Of a stretch of DNA of 64,000 nt, positions 1 to 7,710 are shown piece by piece. This DNA comes from an uncultured Acidimicrobiales bacterium. Lineage in GTDB: Bacteria > Actinomycetota > Acidimicrobiia > Acidimicrobiales > Hopanoidiivorantaceae. The notes beneath the pieces were generated by a model. The model did not search any database and had not been told where the DNA came from. It saw nothing but the letters and a program-made list of their open reading frames with translations. The first letter of the stretch is position 1; each line of letters opens with the position of its first letter. Location of the stretch: NCBI GenBank assembly GCA_958295755.1, contig OY282367.1:2174022-2238021 (forward strand). The letters are read 5' to 3'. A program made the position numbers and the translations under genes.

Positions 1-808
1 GTATGGTTAAGCGCAGATTCTTGAAATATGCCAGCTTCAACACAGGATGGCGTGTCCATCGCTCCCAATACACAAAACAGGCCGCAGCGCACCCTGAGAT
101 CACGAACATGCCCAGCACCACTGCGCTACTCCAGCCGTTATTGGGGGCTTCAATAACGCCATACACGAATGCCCCTACCGATACCATTCCAAGAAGTGTC
201 CCCATTGGATCGAACGGCCTGGTTGATGTGGTCTTCTTTGTCGGTGGAACTACGAACACAGCCCCTATCAGCCCTGCCAGCACAAACGGCAATGGCAATA
301 GAAAAATTGCTCCCCAAGAAAAAAACTTCACTGCCATACCAGCTCCCACCAGCCCGATGATTCCGCCTGCTGGAGCAGCTGCCGCCCAAACCCCCACAGC
401 TCGCCGGAATTCGCCTCTCTCGGGGAAAGTCTCAGAGACGATGGCCAAAGTTGTGGGCACCAGAGCAGCCGATGCTACCCCCATGATGGATCGCATCACA
501 ACAATTTGATACACCTCCACCGATGCCGCTGCCACACCCGAAGCAAATCCGAAAATCAGCAATCCGGCAATGAACACCCTGCGATGTCCGAAATAGTCTC
601 CGATAGCCCCCATAGGCAGAAGCAGACCCGCGAGAAACAGCATGTGCGAATTGAGGATCCAAGAAAGATCCGAGCCGGAAGCATCCAACGCCGCTTGAAT
701 CGAGGGAAGCCCTGTTTCGGTGGCAGCTAGGTGCATGACGATCACAAACTGCGCCACGCTCAAGATGAGAAGCAACAAGATTCTGCGCGGTGGGGCAGAG
801 GATCTCAT
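1..808 (-). CDS. MFS drug-type exporter, DHA2-like (C-terminus cut by window edge)
   Basis: A continuous minus-strand reading frame runs from an ATG at 808 off the left edge, giving about 269 residues of a major facilitator transporter in the inner membrane. Hydrophobic helices follow one another from residue ~10. The loop between helices 2 and 3 reads GDYFGHRRVF, matching MFS motif A (GDxxGRR). A later stretch with a central VPTTLAIVSETFPERGE segment is typical of 14-helix EmrB/QacA-like proton antiporters. The substrate cannot be told. The start has a CAGG-like ribosome site about 8 nt upstream. The gene runs away from the DUF3566 gene, so the two share a 137-nt divergent region. Confidence 0.85.
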   Translation of the reverse strand, partial: MRSSAPPRRILLLLILSVAQFVIVMHLAATETGLPSIQAALDASGSDLSWILNSHMLFLAGLLLPMGAIGDYFGHRRVFIAGLLIFGFASGVAAASVEVYQIVVMRSIMGVASAALVPTTLAIVSETFPERGEFRRAVGVWAAAAPAGGIIGLVGAGMAVKFFSWGAIFLLPLPFVLAGLIGAVFVVPPTKKTTSTRPFDPMGTLLGMVSVGAFVYGVIEAPNNGWSSAVVLGMFVISGCAAACFVYWERWTRHPVLKLAYFKNLRLTI

Positions 809-884
809 AAAAATAACCTGTCGGGAAAACTCACACTAGTTCGTAAGACAGGCACTGGCATAATTTAGCAGGATTTAGCCGAAA

Positions 885-910
885 ATATAGGGCTAGATAT
901 ATAGGGCTAG
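885..910. repeat. Two copies of atatagggctag, 14-nt period
   Basis: The 12-mer atatagggctag occurs at 885-896 and 899-910 in the divergent region between the MFS gene and the DUF3566 gene. It could be a double operator or a slippage duplication like others in this window. Confidence 0.6.
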
Positions 911-933
911 GGAATCAAGCTAGTTCGTCATCA

Positions 934-939
934 TAGAAT
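934..939 (+). promoter_or_regulatory. -10 box TAGAAT for a leaderless DUF3566 transcript
   Basis: TAGAAT lies exactly 6 nt before the ATG at 946, so transcription would begin at or next to the start codon. No Shine-Dalgarno sequence is present. No clear -35 box is visible. Confidence 0.5.
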
Positions 940-945
940 GAGAGT

Positions 946-1536
946 ATGGAGGACTTAGCTAGAACAGCAATCATCCAACCAGAAGACTCTGCTTGGGAAA
1001 GCTGGTGGCAACGTCGCAGAACGGCGAAGCGAGAAGCTCGGCGGGTGCGAAGGGTTGTCTATGGTTTTGAGCTTTGGTCGGTGCTGAAAGTGTCGCTACT
1101 GTTTTATCTTTGTGCTTGGGCGGTGTTTCTGCTGGCTGGTGTAGTGCTTTGGAGTGTCGTCAATTCGCAGGGCTATTTGGAGCGATTTGAAAATTTTATC
1201 TTGGAGATTTTCAACTATGAGACTTTCACGATAAATGGTGAAGAGCTGTTTCGGTGGTATCTGTGGATAGGGCTTTTTAGCGTGTTGATACTGACTGTCC
1301 TTACTGTGGTGATGTGTCTGCTCTACAATCTCATCAGTGTTGTGGTGGGCGGCATCAGAGTGACTGTGGTGGAAGAAGAGACCGTAAGACTTCGTCGACC
1401 TCAAAGGATTGACCTAGCCCCTCGGATTGATCCAGCCCAGGAGCAAGCAGCTATGGCGCAAGCAGCTATGGCGCAAGCAGCTATGGCGCAAGCAGTTATG
1501 CCTGTTAATCCATCTCTCCCACCCACGCAGAGTTAG
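946..1536 (+). CDS. DUF3566 membrane protein with C-terminal AAMAQ repeats
   Basis: This 196-residue protein has two membrane helices (about residues 47-70 and 100-130) separated by an aromatic, acidic loop. It ends the second helix with a conserved GGIRVTVVEEE-like stretch, the layout of the actinobacterial DUF3566 family. In relatives this gene usually follows gyrA and precedes tRNA-Ile, and a tRNA-Ile lies 800 bases downstream here, though no gyrase gene is in view. The C-terminal tail carries a 5-residue QAAMA repeat encoded by a 15-bp tandem repeat. The start is leaderless (TAGAAT 6 nt before ATG). Its function is unknown; a role in division or envelope is only suggested by context. Confidence 0.8.
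   Translation: MEDLARTAIIQPEDSAWESWWQRRRTAKREARRVRRVVYGFELWSVLKVSLLFYLCAWAVFLLAGVVLWSVVNSQGYLERFENFILEIFNYETFTINGEELFRWYLWIGLFSVLILTVLTVVMCLLYNLISVVVGGIRVTVVEEETVRLRRPQRIDLAPRIDPAQEQAAMAQAAMAQAAMAQAVMPVNPSLPPTQS
1444..1503 (+). repeat. 15-bp tandem repeat, four copies, in the DUF3566 tail
   Basis: The unit caagcagctatggcg repeats at 1444, 1459 and 1474, with a fourth diverged copy at 1489. It adds 5 residues per copy just before the stop codon. Confidence 0.9.
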
Positions 1537-1560
1537 AACGCAGAGGTCGGCTAACCCGAA

Positions 1561-2106
1561 CTAATTCGAATCTCCGCCAGCCTGTGCCGTAGTACTGGTG
1601 GTCGTGCTACCAGCTTGGCTAACAGCATTATTCACATTTTCGCTGACATTGTTAACGGTCTCGTCAACTCGGTCGGCTATGTTAGAAACGCTAGTTTGGG
1701 CCTGATCAAGGCTTTCTGACACCTGATCGGCTATATCTACAACCCAATCGCTCACCCGATCTTGCACAGTATTCCACAAAACCCCACCAAGGATGATTAC
1801 CGCGAGCACAGTTGCCGCAAGAAACAGCAACATCGAGGTAAAGAAGCCGAGCATAACGGCGAAGAACATCTTCCAAAAACCTAATGGCTTGAAGCGCAAT
1901 ACGGTTTGGGAGCCGTCGCCAGCACCTTCAATAGGCACTTCATAGCGACGAATTCTGCGGCTGGTTCTGTGCCTCTTTGAAGTTCCGCCGGAAGCCTCAG
2001 CAGAGACTTCGGTATCTTCTTCGGAGGTAGTTTCCTCATTTGCGACTTCCTCGCTGGTTTCGGATTCTTCAAGGTCTTGTGACTTTGAGTTGGTTTCTTC
2101 GTTCAT
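1561..2106 (-). CDS. Hypothetical single-pass membrane protein, acidic N-terminus
   Basis: The protein has 181 residues. The first ~45 are Glu/Ser/Thr-rich, followed by a basic patch (residues ~44-55), a long hydrophobic region (~75-110) and an amphipathic Val/Ser/Asp/Gln-rich tail with heptad-like spacing. The tail ends in a Ser/Thr-rich segment. The phrase FKPLGFWKMFF before the helix and GGVLW after it resembles the first helix of the convergent DUF3566 protein, so it may be a diverged half-relative. The start is supported by AAGGAG about 6 nt before the ATG. It converges with the DUF3566 gene with 24 nt between stops. No function can be named. Confidence 0.75.
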   Translation of the reverse strand: MNEETNSKSQDLEESETSEEVANEETTSEEDTEVSAEASGGTSKRHRTSRRIRRYEVPIEGAGDGSQTVLRFKPLGFWKMFFAVMLGFFTSMLLFLAATVLAVIILGGVLWNTVQDRVSDWVVDIADQVSESLDQAQTSVSNIADRVDETVNNVSENVNNAVSQAGSTTTSTTAQAGGDSN

Positions 2107-2320
2107 GTTTGGTCTCCTTGTTGTTATAGATGGGCTGTTGTTATCGAGAGGCTATAGCTATGTGGTTTCGGTCGGCCCAATAACTGCTTAGGCCAGTAGC
2201 TGATAAGGCCAATTGGTAATAAGAATAGTGCTAGTTACTGTGCTGCTATGGTTATTAGCCAATGTCTCAATCCCGATTATCAGCACAGACCAGAAATTGC
2301 CCGCTAGCCTAAATTTTTGC

Positions 2321-2395
<75 letters not shown>

Positions 2396-2399
2396 CTGG

Positions 2400-2540
2400 A
2401 TGGCACGATTATTACGTTCGCTCATCAAATGGATCGTGGCAGTGGTGGTAGCTGCTGCCGTGACTGCTGTTTTGCGGGCATCTGGGGCCGTAGAAGCCCG
2501 GCTCGACAACGGAGGCTGGCAAGAACTTGATCTGGACTAA
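2400..2540 (+). CDS. Possible 46-residue membrane peptide after tRNA-Ile
   Basis: A short frame begins with ATG four bases after the tRNA-Ile discriminator base and ends at TAA 2538-2540. It encodes a basic N-terminus (MARLLRSLIKW), one hydrophobic segment of about 16 residues (VAVVVAAAVTAVL) and an acidic end (WQELDLD). Small one-helix proteins are common beside this tRNA in actinobacteria (DLW-39 family), but the DLW signature is absent. There is no ribosome site because the upstream bases are the tRNA itself, so translation would depend on the processed end or on a later start. Treat it as possible, not certain. Confidence 0.4.
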   Translation: MARLLRSLIKWIVAVVVAAAVTAVLRASGAVEARLDNGGWQELDLD

Positions 2541-2544
2541 TCCG

Positions 2545-2594
2545 CTTGCCCAATCCGACTGCCTAATACAACTGCCCAACCCAACTGCCCAACC
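2545..2594. repeat. Degenerate 13-nt repeats (ccaactgcccaac)
   Basis: The motif ccaactgcccaac occurs nearly intact twice around 2569-2594, with weaker copies just before. It lies immediately after the stop of the small membrane ORF. Confidence 0.6.
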
Positions 2595-2660
2595 AGTGCC
2601 TAGCCCAGCTACCACCTAATATCAAACTAACCCTAATACCAAAGGCGTCAGGAACAACAA

Positions 2661-3644
2661 ATGCACATAGGTGTGGTTGGCATGGGGGCGGTGGGTGCCA
2701 GAGTTTTTCGCTATCTCCGTTCCCGCGAAGGTGTGGTTACTTCTGAGATGCCAGGGGGGCACCGCCGACATATGCTTCCGCAGCTACGCAAGAAAACCCC
2801 GGCCGATGTGGTGGTATTGGCGAAGCCTCAGCAAGTCTCATCTGCTGCGTTTTACCTCTCTAGGGGTATATCTGTAGTGTCGGTAGCAGGCGGACTGAGC
2901 GAAGTTGAAAATCTGCTGGCTCTCAACAGCCTTGCCCGCCAAAACGGTGCCACTTTGGTGGTAGGAGCAGCTTTTTCGCCAGGCATATCATGTCTGCTGG
3001 CAGCTAAAGCTGTGGCTGAGTTTCAGCTTGTGGAGGAAATTCATGTGGCACGGGCAGGCACGGGCGGCAGAGCCTGTGCTCGTAGCTATCATCGCGCACT
3101 AGGACAACGTGGCAAAGAGTGGCTGGAAGGTGAGTGGTTTATGAGAGCAGGAGGCTCAGGCCGCGAGCTCTGCTGGTTCCCCGATCCAGTCGGCCCTCAG
3201 GATTGCTACAGGGCCGGCTTGTCCGAGCCGTTGCTACTACAAGCCACTTATCCGAAAGCGCGTAGAATAGGTGCCCGCCGTGCTGCTCGCCGTCAAGATA
3301 GATTCACAGCCCATCTCCCGATGCTTACGCCCCCGCCTGCCGAAGGCGGAGTTGGGGCTGTGCGCGTAGAGGTGAGAGGACGCAAAGACGGACAGCCCAC
3401 CCAGATCGTCCTAGGGGCAGCCTCTCGACCAGCAATAGCAGCCGCAGCCCTAGCAACAGAAGTTGCGATACTGGTGGGCGAACAAATTGCGGGTTTGAAA
3501 AATGAGGGAAGTGGAGATAGCAAGAGCAGTGATACAGCCTTAGGTGCTACTGGCTTAGCAGGTCTAGTCGATCCCTCACCTCTGTTGCGAGCCGTACGTA
3601 GCTATGGCGTTACTTTTTGGAAATACGAAGGGGCAGATTTCTAG
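2661..3644 (+). CDS. NAD(P)-binding oxidoreductase, saccharopine-dehydrogenase-like
   Basis: The 327-residue protein opens with a Rossmann beta-alpha-beta unit: GVVGMGAVG at residues 4-12 is a GxGxxG dinucleotide loop. A segment of alternating beta strands follows (VVVLAKP, ISVVSVAGG, TLVVGAAFSPG), as in saccharopine dehydrogenase-like proteins. The Ala-rich helix near residue 265 (AIAAAALATEVAILVGEQI) is also typical of that family. The substrate is unknown. AGGA lies about 8 nt before the ATG. It stands alone between tRNA-Ile and the convergent trxB gene. The C-terminal ~40 residues are variable. Confidence 0.65.
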   Translation: MHIGVVGMGAVGARVFRYLRSREGVVTSEMPGGHRRHMLPQLRKKTPADVVVLAKPQQVSSAAFYLSRGISVVSVAGGLSEVENLLALNSLARQNGATLVVGAAFSPGISCLLAAKAVAEFQLVEEIHVARAGTGGRACARSYHRALGQRGKEWLEGEWFMRAGGSGRELCWFPDPVGPQDCYRAGLSEPLLLQATYPKARRIGARRAARRQDRFTAHLPMLTPPPAEGGVGAVRVEVRGRKDGQPTQIVLGAASRPAIAAAALATEVAILVGEQIAGLKNEGSGDSKSSDTALGATGLAGLVDPSPLLRAVRSYGVTFWKYEGADF

Positions 3645-3661
3645 ATTTCTGGATTCTAGGC
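3637..3661. repeat. Three short direct repeats over a stop codon
   Basis: gatttctag, atttctgg and attctagg follow one another across and beyond the TAG at 3642-3644. Confidence 0.5.
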
Positions 3662-3676
3662 GTCATTCCTAAAGCG

Positions 3677-4630
3677 TTACTGTGCTTCCAGCCAGCGTTC
3701 GGCTTCTATGGCGGCCATACATCCTGAACCAGCGGCTGTGACGGCTTGGCGGTAATAGTCGTCCTTAACATCTCCACAGGCGAAGACTCCTTCCACATTG
3801 GTGCGGGTAGAGTCGGGTGCTGTGATCAAATAGCCACTTTCTTTCATATCCAGTTGCCCTGCGAACAGAGCGGTGTTAGGAGTATGGCCAATGGCGATGA
3901 ACAAGCCCGTCACATCTAAGTTTGACTCTTCATCGGTTTGTGTGTTTTGAACTCGTACGCCTTCTAGCTTCTCTTCGCCATGAAGATCTGTCACCACATG
4001 ATTCCAGAGGAATTCAATCTTCTCGTTGGCTAAAGCTCTTTCTTGCATGATCCGAGACGCTCTGAGCTGATCGCGCCGATGGATGATAGTTACTTTTGAT
4101 GCAAATTTAGTTAGAAAAGTCGCCTCCTCCATGGCTGAATCACCCCCGCCTACTACGGCTATTTCATGGTCGCGGAAGAAGAAGCCATCACAGGTGGCGC
4201 AAGTTGAAAGACCGCGCCCCACCATGCGTTCCTCCACTTCCAACCCCAACATGATTGACTGCGCCCCTGTAGAGACAATGACCGCCTCAGAGCGATAGTC
4301 TGGTTCGCCGTCGGTGTTGCCTGTCCAGATGCCAAACGGACGAGCCGAGAAATCTACTTTTGTAACCTTGTCGGTAACCATCTGCGCGCCGAAGCGTTCG
4401 GCTTGAGAGCGGAAGTCTCGCATTAAATCGGGGCCGAGCACGCCATTGGGGAAACCGGGGTAGTTCTCCACATCGGTGGTGATCATCAGCTGTCCGCCTG
4501 GCTGGTCGCCTGTGGAAGACGGCTCGCCTTCTATCACTACCGGGTTGAGGTTGGCTCTGGCTGAGTAGATAGCGGCGGTGAGGCCAGCTGGCCCCGAGCC
4601 GATTATGACAACTTCGTGCGCTTCGCTCAT
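3677..4630 (-). CDS. trxB: Thioredoxin reductase
   Basis: This 317-residue flavoprotein reduces thioredoxin with NADPH in the cytoplasm. An FAD-binding GSGPAGLTAAIYSARA motif starts near residue 11, the redox-active CATC pair lies near residue 142, a second NADPH loop GGGDSAMEEA follows, and the FAD-binding GVFACGDV is near the C-terminus. Length matches the low-molecular-weight class. AAAGGA precedes the ATG. It is last in a minus-strand run degV - sigma - anti-sigma - membrane protein - trxB, matching the actinobacterial sigM/rsmA/trxB neighbourhood. The thioredoxin gene that often follows trxB is missing here; the next gene downstream is convergent. Confidence 0.95.
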   Translation of the reverse strand: MSEAHEVVIIGSGPAGLTAAIYSARANLNPVVIEGEPSSTGDQPGGQLMITTDVENYPGFPNGVLGPDLMRDFRSQAERFGAQMVTDKVTKVDFSARPFGIWTGNTDGEPDYRSEAVIVSTGAQSIMLGLEVEERMVGRGLSTCATCDGFFFRDHEIAVVGGGDSAMEEATFLTKFASKVTIIHRRDQLRASRIMQERALANEKIEFLWNHVVTDLHGEEKLEGVRVQNTQTDEESNLDVTGLFIAIGHTPNTALFAGQLDMKESGYLITAPDSTRTNVEGVFACGDVKDDYYRQAVTAAGSGCMAAIEAERWLEAQ

Positions 4631-4661
4631 TTATGTTCCTTTGATTTTTAGGGTTGCAGGA

Positions 4662-5000
4662 TCAAGACGCAGCACCCTTTGGGCGACGAGACCAGATAAA
4701 TAGTCCGGCTATCGTAAAAACCCCGCCGAGGATGGCATAGACAAGCCAGACCTCTTGTGGCAGATAAGCATCTAGTAGCCGAACTAAGCCGATGATTGCA
4801 AGCAGAAGAATCAGCAAAGCAAGAATCGCAGCGATTAACCCATAGACAATCTTGCGGGCAATGCGTGAAACAGGTCGCATCACCAGCTTGCGCAAGGCGA
4901 TGACTGAATCGACTATTGTGTCAGCTACTGATTCAGGCCATGGTGACTCGTCTGTTGAATCTTGCTGGTTGGAATCTGTATCAATCGGCTCTTCGTTCAC
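4662..5000 (-). CDS. Small two-helix membrane protein in the sigma/trxB operon
   Basis: This 112-residue protein has a polar acidic N-terminus (~1-25), an amphipathic basic stretch (~35-50), two hydrophobic helices (~52-75 and ~84-103) and a short basic end. No family is recognised. The start is GTG. TAGAAT (5009-5014, minus strand) lies 8 nt upstream, so it may have its own near-leaderless promoter as well as read-through from the anti-sigma gene, 19 nt away. Its place between the anti-sigma gene and trxB suggests an envelope or redox-stress role, by inference only. Confidence 0.7.
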   Translation of the reverse strand: MNEEPIDTDSNQQDSTDESPWPESVADTIVDSVIALRKLVMRPVSRIARKIVYGLIAAILALLILLLAIIGLVRLLDAYLPQEVWLVYAILGGVFTIAGLFIWSRRPKGAAS

Positions 5001-5019
5001 TGTGTTTCATTCTAGAGGC

Positions 5020-6084
5020 TCAAGGGCATTCAAGCTGAAACCCGTCATCGAGTGGCTGCCAGGTCGGTTCAGGTGTTTGTGTCACAGATGTTTGAGTTTC
5101 AGGTATAGAGGTGGAGGAAGAGGTGCTAGGAGGCGGTTGGAATTCTGAATCGGCACGCACAGTAGTCGTAGTCACAGCAGTAGAAGTAGTAGGCACAGTA
5201 GTCGAGGGACTGCCAGGCGAAGATTGCCTATTATCAGAAGAGGCAGCATTTTCAGAAGAGGCAGCATTGTCAGATTCGGCGAGTTCAGCAGAGTCTTGGC
5301 TAGACAGGTTATCTTCCTCAGCTGTTGGACATTCAAAAGATCCGTCATCCATATCGGCAGCAGTGATGTCACTTCTTTCGGTAAGTTCCAAATCGGGGCC
5401 GCCAATTGGTCCTTCAGGGTTTGGTGGGGCTAGGGCAGGCGCGGTCTCTGACGCGGAATCTGGCGCGGCCGGGCTATCGCTACTTGATAAATCTGTGGCG
5501 TCAAAACTTGTGTCATCTGCTGCAGGGGCTTGAGTGATTATTGCTGGTGCCTCATTAGCTCCCTGGGATGTAGCAAGCACGGTAGTTGGAAAATCGGCAG
5601 CCTCAGATAGAGGTGCTAAAGCTTGAGTTGTGGCTGGCGGTAATTCTGCTATTGATTGGGCTGCATCGGAGTCTTCTAAGCTGTCGTCATTTGATAGCAG
5701 AAGAAAGATAGAAGTTGCCAAAAACGCTACTACTAGCACGGCCGCAACACTGTAGATCGGCACAAGCCGGCGGTGCCCTTGAGGTGGAATTCTGAGCTTC
5801 CTAAATAATCCCTTTGGCACCAATCCTTTTAGTTTTCTCTGGGTAAGCCATAGCCAGGACGGCTTAGCACTTGAGGGTAATATCTCCAAAGCCCGTGCAA
5901 TGACCTTTTCTCTGCCTACCTCAACAACAGGGTTGGCTACTTCAGTGGCAGCATGGCGTAACTGCTCCACTCGGGCAAGCAAGGCAGGGTCGGCTTCTAT
6001 TATTGCTTGTTCTTCGGCAGTGGCTTCGCCGTCGAGATATGCCGAGGCAAGCTCGTCGCGGTCTTGTGGTGTCAAGTCATTCAT
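5020..6084 (-). CDS. Membrane anti-sigma factor (RsmA-like position)
   Basis: The 354-residue protein begins with a short helical segment of anti-sigma type (ELASAYLDGEATAEEQ, about residues 11-26) but lacks the HxxxCxxC zinc motif. One membrane helix follows at about 109-131, then a ~220-residue Ser/Thr/Asp/Glu-rich extracytoplasmic region. This region holds only two cysteines, both in a DDG...ECP context: one near residue 250 and one two residues from the C-terminus. The start overlaps the sigma-factor stop by 4 nt (ATGA), so the two are translationally coupled. The role of anti-sigma factor is inferred from the N-terminus, topology and coupling. The cysteine pair could form a disulfide; trxB is two genes downstream. 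Confidence 0.75.
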   Translation of the reverse strand: MNDLTPQDRDELASAYLDGEATAEEQAIIEADPALLARVEQLRHAATEVANPVVEVGREKVIARALEILPSSAKPSWLWLTQRKLKGLVPKGLFRKLRIPPQGHRRLVPIYSVAAVLVVAFLATSIFLLLSNDDSLEDSDAAQSIAELPPATTQALAPLSEAADFPTTVLATSQGANEAPAIITQAPAADDTSFDATDLSSSDSPAAPDSASETAPALAPPNPEGPIGGPDLELTERSDITAADMDDGSFECPTAEEDNLSSQDSAELAESDNAASSENAASSDNRQSSPGSPSTTVPTTSTAVTTTTVRADSEFQPPPSTSSSTSIPETQTSVTQTPEPTWQPLDDGFQLECP

Positions 6085-6737
6085 GGCTGGTGTTTGGGGG
6101 GCTGGGTGGTCGCGGTAGAAGCTTTGTCGTTTAGACTTTCTGAGACGCCATTTGGTTCCTTAGGTTCCCCTGCCAGTTTCTCAGCCAGCTCAGCGCGTCC
6201 GCGTGAAATGCGAGATCGCACAGTGCCCACAGGCACATTTAGTAGCTCAGCGATTTCGCCATAGCTGAGTTCGCCTTGGTCTCGCAAAATCACAGCCACG
6301 CGAAATTCGTCTGGCAGAGTTGCCAGCGCAGTTTGTACATCCACGCGTGCTGCAGCGATATCGGCAGTATCTGAGGCGGTTGCGGGAATAAGATCGCCTT
6401 CATCGGCTTTCTCCCCACCTTTTCCACCAAGCCGCAAAAGTGGTCTACGTTTGCGTTTGGCACTCTCATCCAAACAGGCATTTACGGTAATCCGATATGC
6501 CCATGTTGAAAAGGCAGCTTGCCGAGAGAATTTAGGCAGATTACGCACTATTGATAAAGCTGCCTCTTGGGCTGCGTCATATGCATCTTCTTCAGAGTTG
6601 AGCATGCGTCTGCATATGCTGAAAATCTTAAAGTAATGCTTTTGTAGAAGCTCTTCCAAAGCTGAGCGGTCGCCCCCCTGTGCCGCCACCACTAGTGCCT
6701 CATCCAATGAAGCCTCATCGCTTATTGGAGTTGGCAA
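6081..6737 (-). CDS. ECF-type RNA polymerase sigma factor (SigM-like)
   Basis: The 218-residue protein has region 2 at about residues 30-100 (LLQKHYFKIFSICRRML, then DAAQEAALSIVRNLPKF and FSTWAYRITVNACLDESAKRKRR). Region 4 follows at ~130-185 (LATLPDEFRVAVILRD, ELSYGEIAELLNVPVGTVRSRISRGR, a helix-turn-helix). This is the layout of group 4 sigma factors. The start appears to be TTG, 11 nt after the degV stop, so expression probably relies on the operon. The stop overlaps the anti-sigma start by 4 nt. Synteny with anti-sigma and trxB suggests an orthologue of actinobacterial SigM, often linked to redox and envelope stress; orthology is not proven. Confidence 0.9.
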   Translation of the reverse strand: MPTPISDEASLDEALVVAAQGGDRSALEELLQKHYFKIFSICRRMLNSEEDAYDAAQEAALSIVRNLPKFSRQAAFSTWAYRITVNACLDESAKRKRRPLLRLGGKGGEKADEGDLIPATASDTADIAAARVDVQTALATLPDEFRVAVILRDQGELSYGEIAELLNVPVGTVRSRISRGRAELAEKLAGEPKEPNGVSESLNDKASTATTQPPKHQP

Positions 6738-6748
6738 AATGCTTGACT

Positions 6749-7624
6749 TCAGCCTCTGGGCACTGCGAATTCGCTTGGCGGCCCTGCCACATACGATAAT
6801 CCGATAATACCCGGCCCAGCATGAGTGCCGATGATCGGCCCCACCATGTGCTTTTCTGAGATGTCAAATTCTTCGCTTAGCACAGCGCAAAAATCTTCAA
6901 AATCTTCTGCGACGCCGTGCCCTACCACAAAATGAGAAATACCACCGGCGTGTTCTCGATCTCTCAGCATCTGATCGCGTATCCAAAGAAATGCTCTGCG
7001 ACGTGTGCGAGGTTTGGCAGCCTCTATTACTTCTCCGTCTATTACCTCCACTATTGGTTTGATAGACAGGGCCGATCCCAGCATTGCTCTGGCACGCCCG
7101 ATACGCCCGCCTTTGGCTAAGTTTTCCAAGGTATTGAGCACGCCAAACAGTTTGGTGCGGGCGATGAGATCCTCAGTGAGCGACCTGACTTCCTCCAACG
7201 TGCGACCTGCACTGGCGGCTCTGGCGGTTTCCACGGCGATAATGCCCAGCCCAGCCGATACCATGTTGGTGTCAAAAGTGTGCACATTCACGATATCTGA
7301 CACCGCACTAGCAGCCCCTACTGCTGCTTGCCCCGTGGCTGAAAGTTTGTATGACATATTCACGCAGATGATATCGGTTGCACCTTCTGAAGCAAGGCTT
7401 CGGAAGGTCTCCTCAAAAGTCCCCTGTGAAGGGGCTGCGGTTGCTGGTAGTTCCGCACTAGTTTTCATGATCTCGTAGAACTGCTCAACAGTAATATCTT
7501 TGTGATCGGTATATTCCTTTGTTCCGAATCTGACTTTTAGAGGAACGACCGTGATTTGATTCTCGGCGGCAACATCAGGTGAGATGTCGCTACCACTGTC
7601 GGTTACGATGCGGATTTGGTTCAT
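6749..7624 (-). CDS. DegV family fatty-acid-binding protein
   Basis: The 291-residue protein starts with the DegV signature IVTDSGSDISPDVA and continues with VVPLKVRFG. An SQGTFEETF segment follows near residue 85 and a second lipid-pocket-type region near 155-200 (LENLAKGGRIGRARAMLG). DegV proteins (FakB-like) bind one fatty acid and, in Firmicutes, present it to a fatty acid kinase. No fakA-like kinase gene is in this window. Length is normal for the family. A GAGA-type ribosome site precedes the ATG. It is first in the run that continues with the sigma factor 11 nt downstream, where murJ is found in some relatives. Confidence 0.9.
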   Translation of the reverse strand: MNQIRIVTDSGSDISPDVAAENQITVVPLKVRFGTKEYTDHKDITVEQFYEIMKTSAELPATAAPSQGTFEETFRSLASEGATDIICVNMSYKLSATGQAAVGAASAVSDIVNVHTFDTNMVSAGLGIIAVETARAASAGRTLEEVRSLTEDLIARTKLFGVLNTLENLAKGGRIGRARAMLGSALSIKPIVEVIDGEVIEAAKPRTRRRAFLWIRDQMLRDREHAGGISHFVVGHGVAEDFEDFCAVLSEEFDISEKHMVGPIIGTHAGPGIIGLSYVAGPPSEFAVPRG

Positions 7625-7710
7625 GGCAGTCTCTCTGTTGGGTGAATCTTCTGTGGTTGGAAGGCTGTTGGAGCAGTCCGAAGGTATTACTTTTAAAGAA
7701 TAAGCGATTT

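Noticed and set aside
3-509. Long plus-strand frame at the left edge
   Set aside because: It is antisense to a clear MFS transporter on the minus strand with membrane motifs; its own translation is low-complexity Pro/Thr/Ala.
5111-5533. 140-codon plus-strand frame opposite the anti-sigma gene
   Set aside because: It is an antisense shadow of the Ser/Thr-rich region; the minus strand has the coupled operon structure.
7579-7710. Longer N-terminus for the cca gene
   Set aside because: The extension overlaps the 5' end of degV on the other strand and gives Cys/Trp-rich sequence unlike the family.
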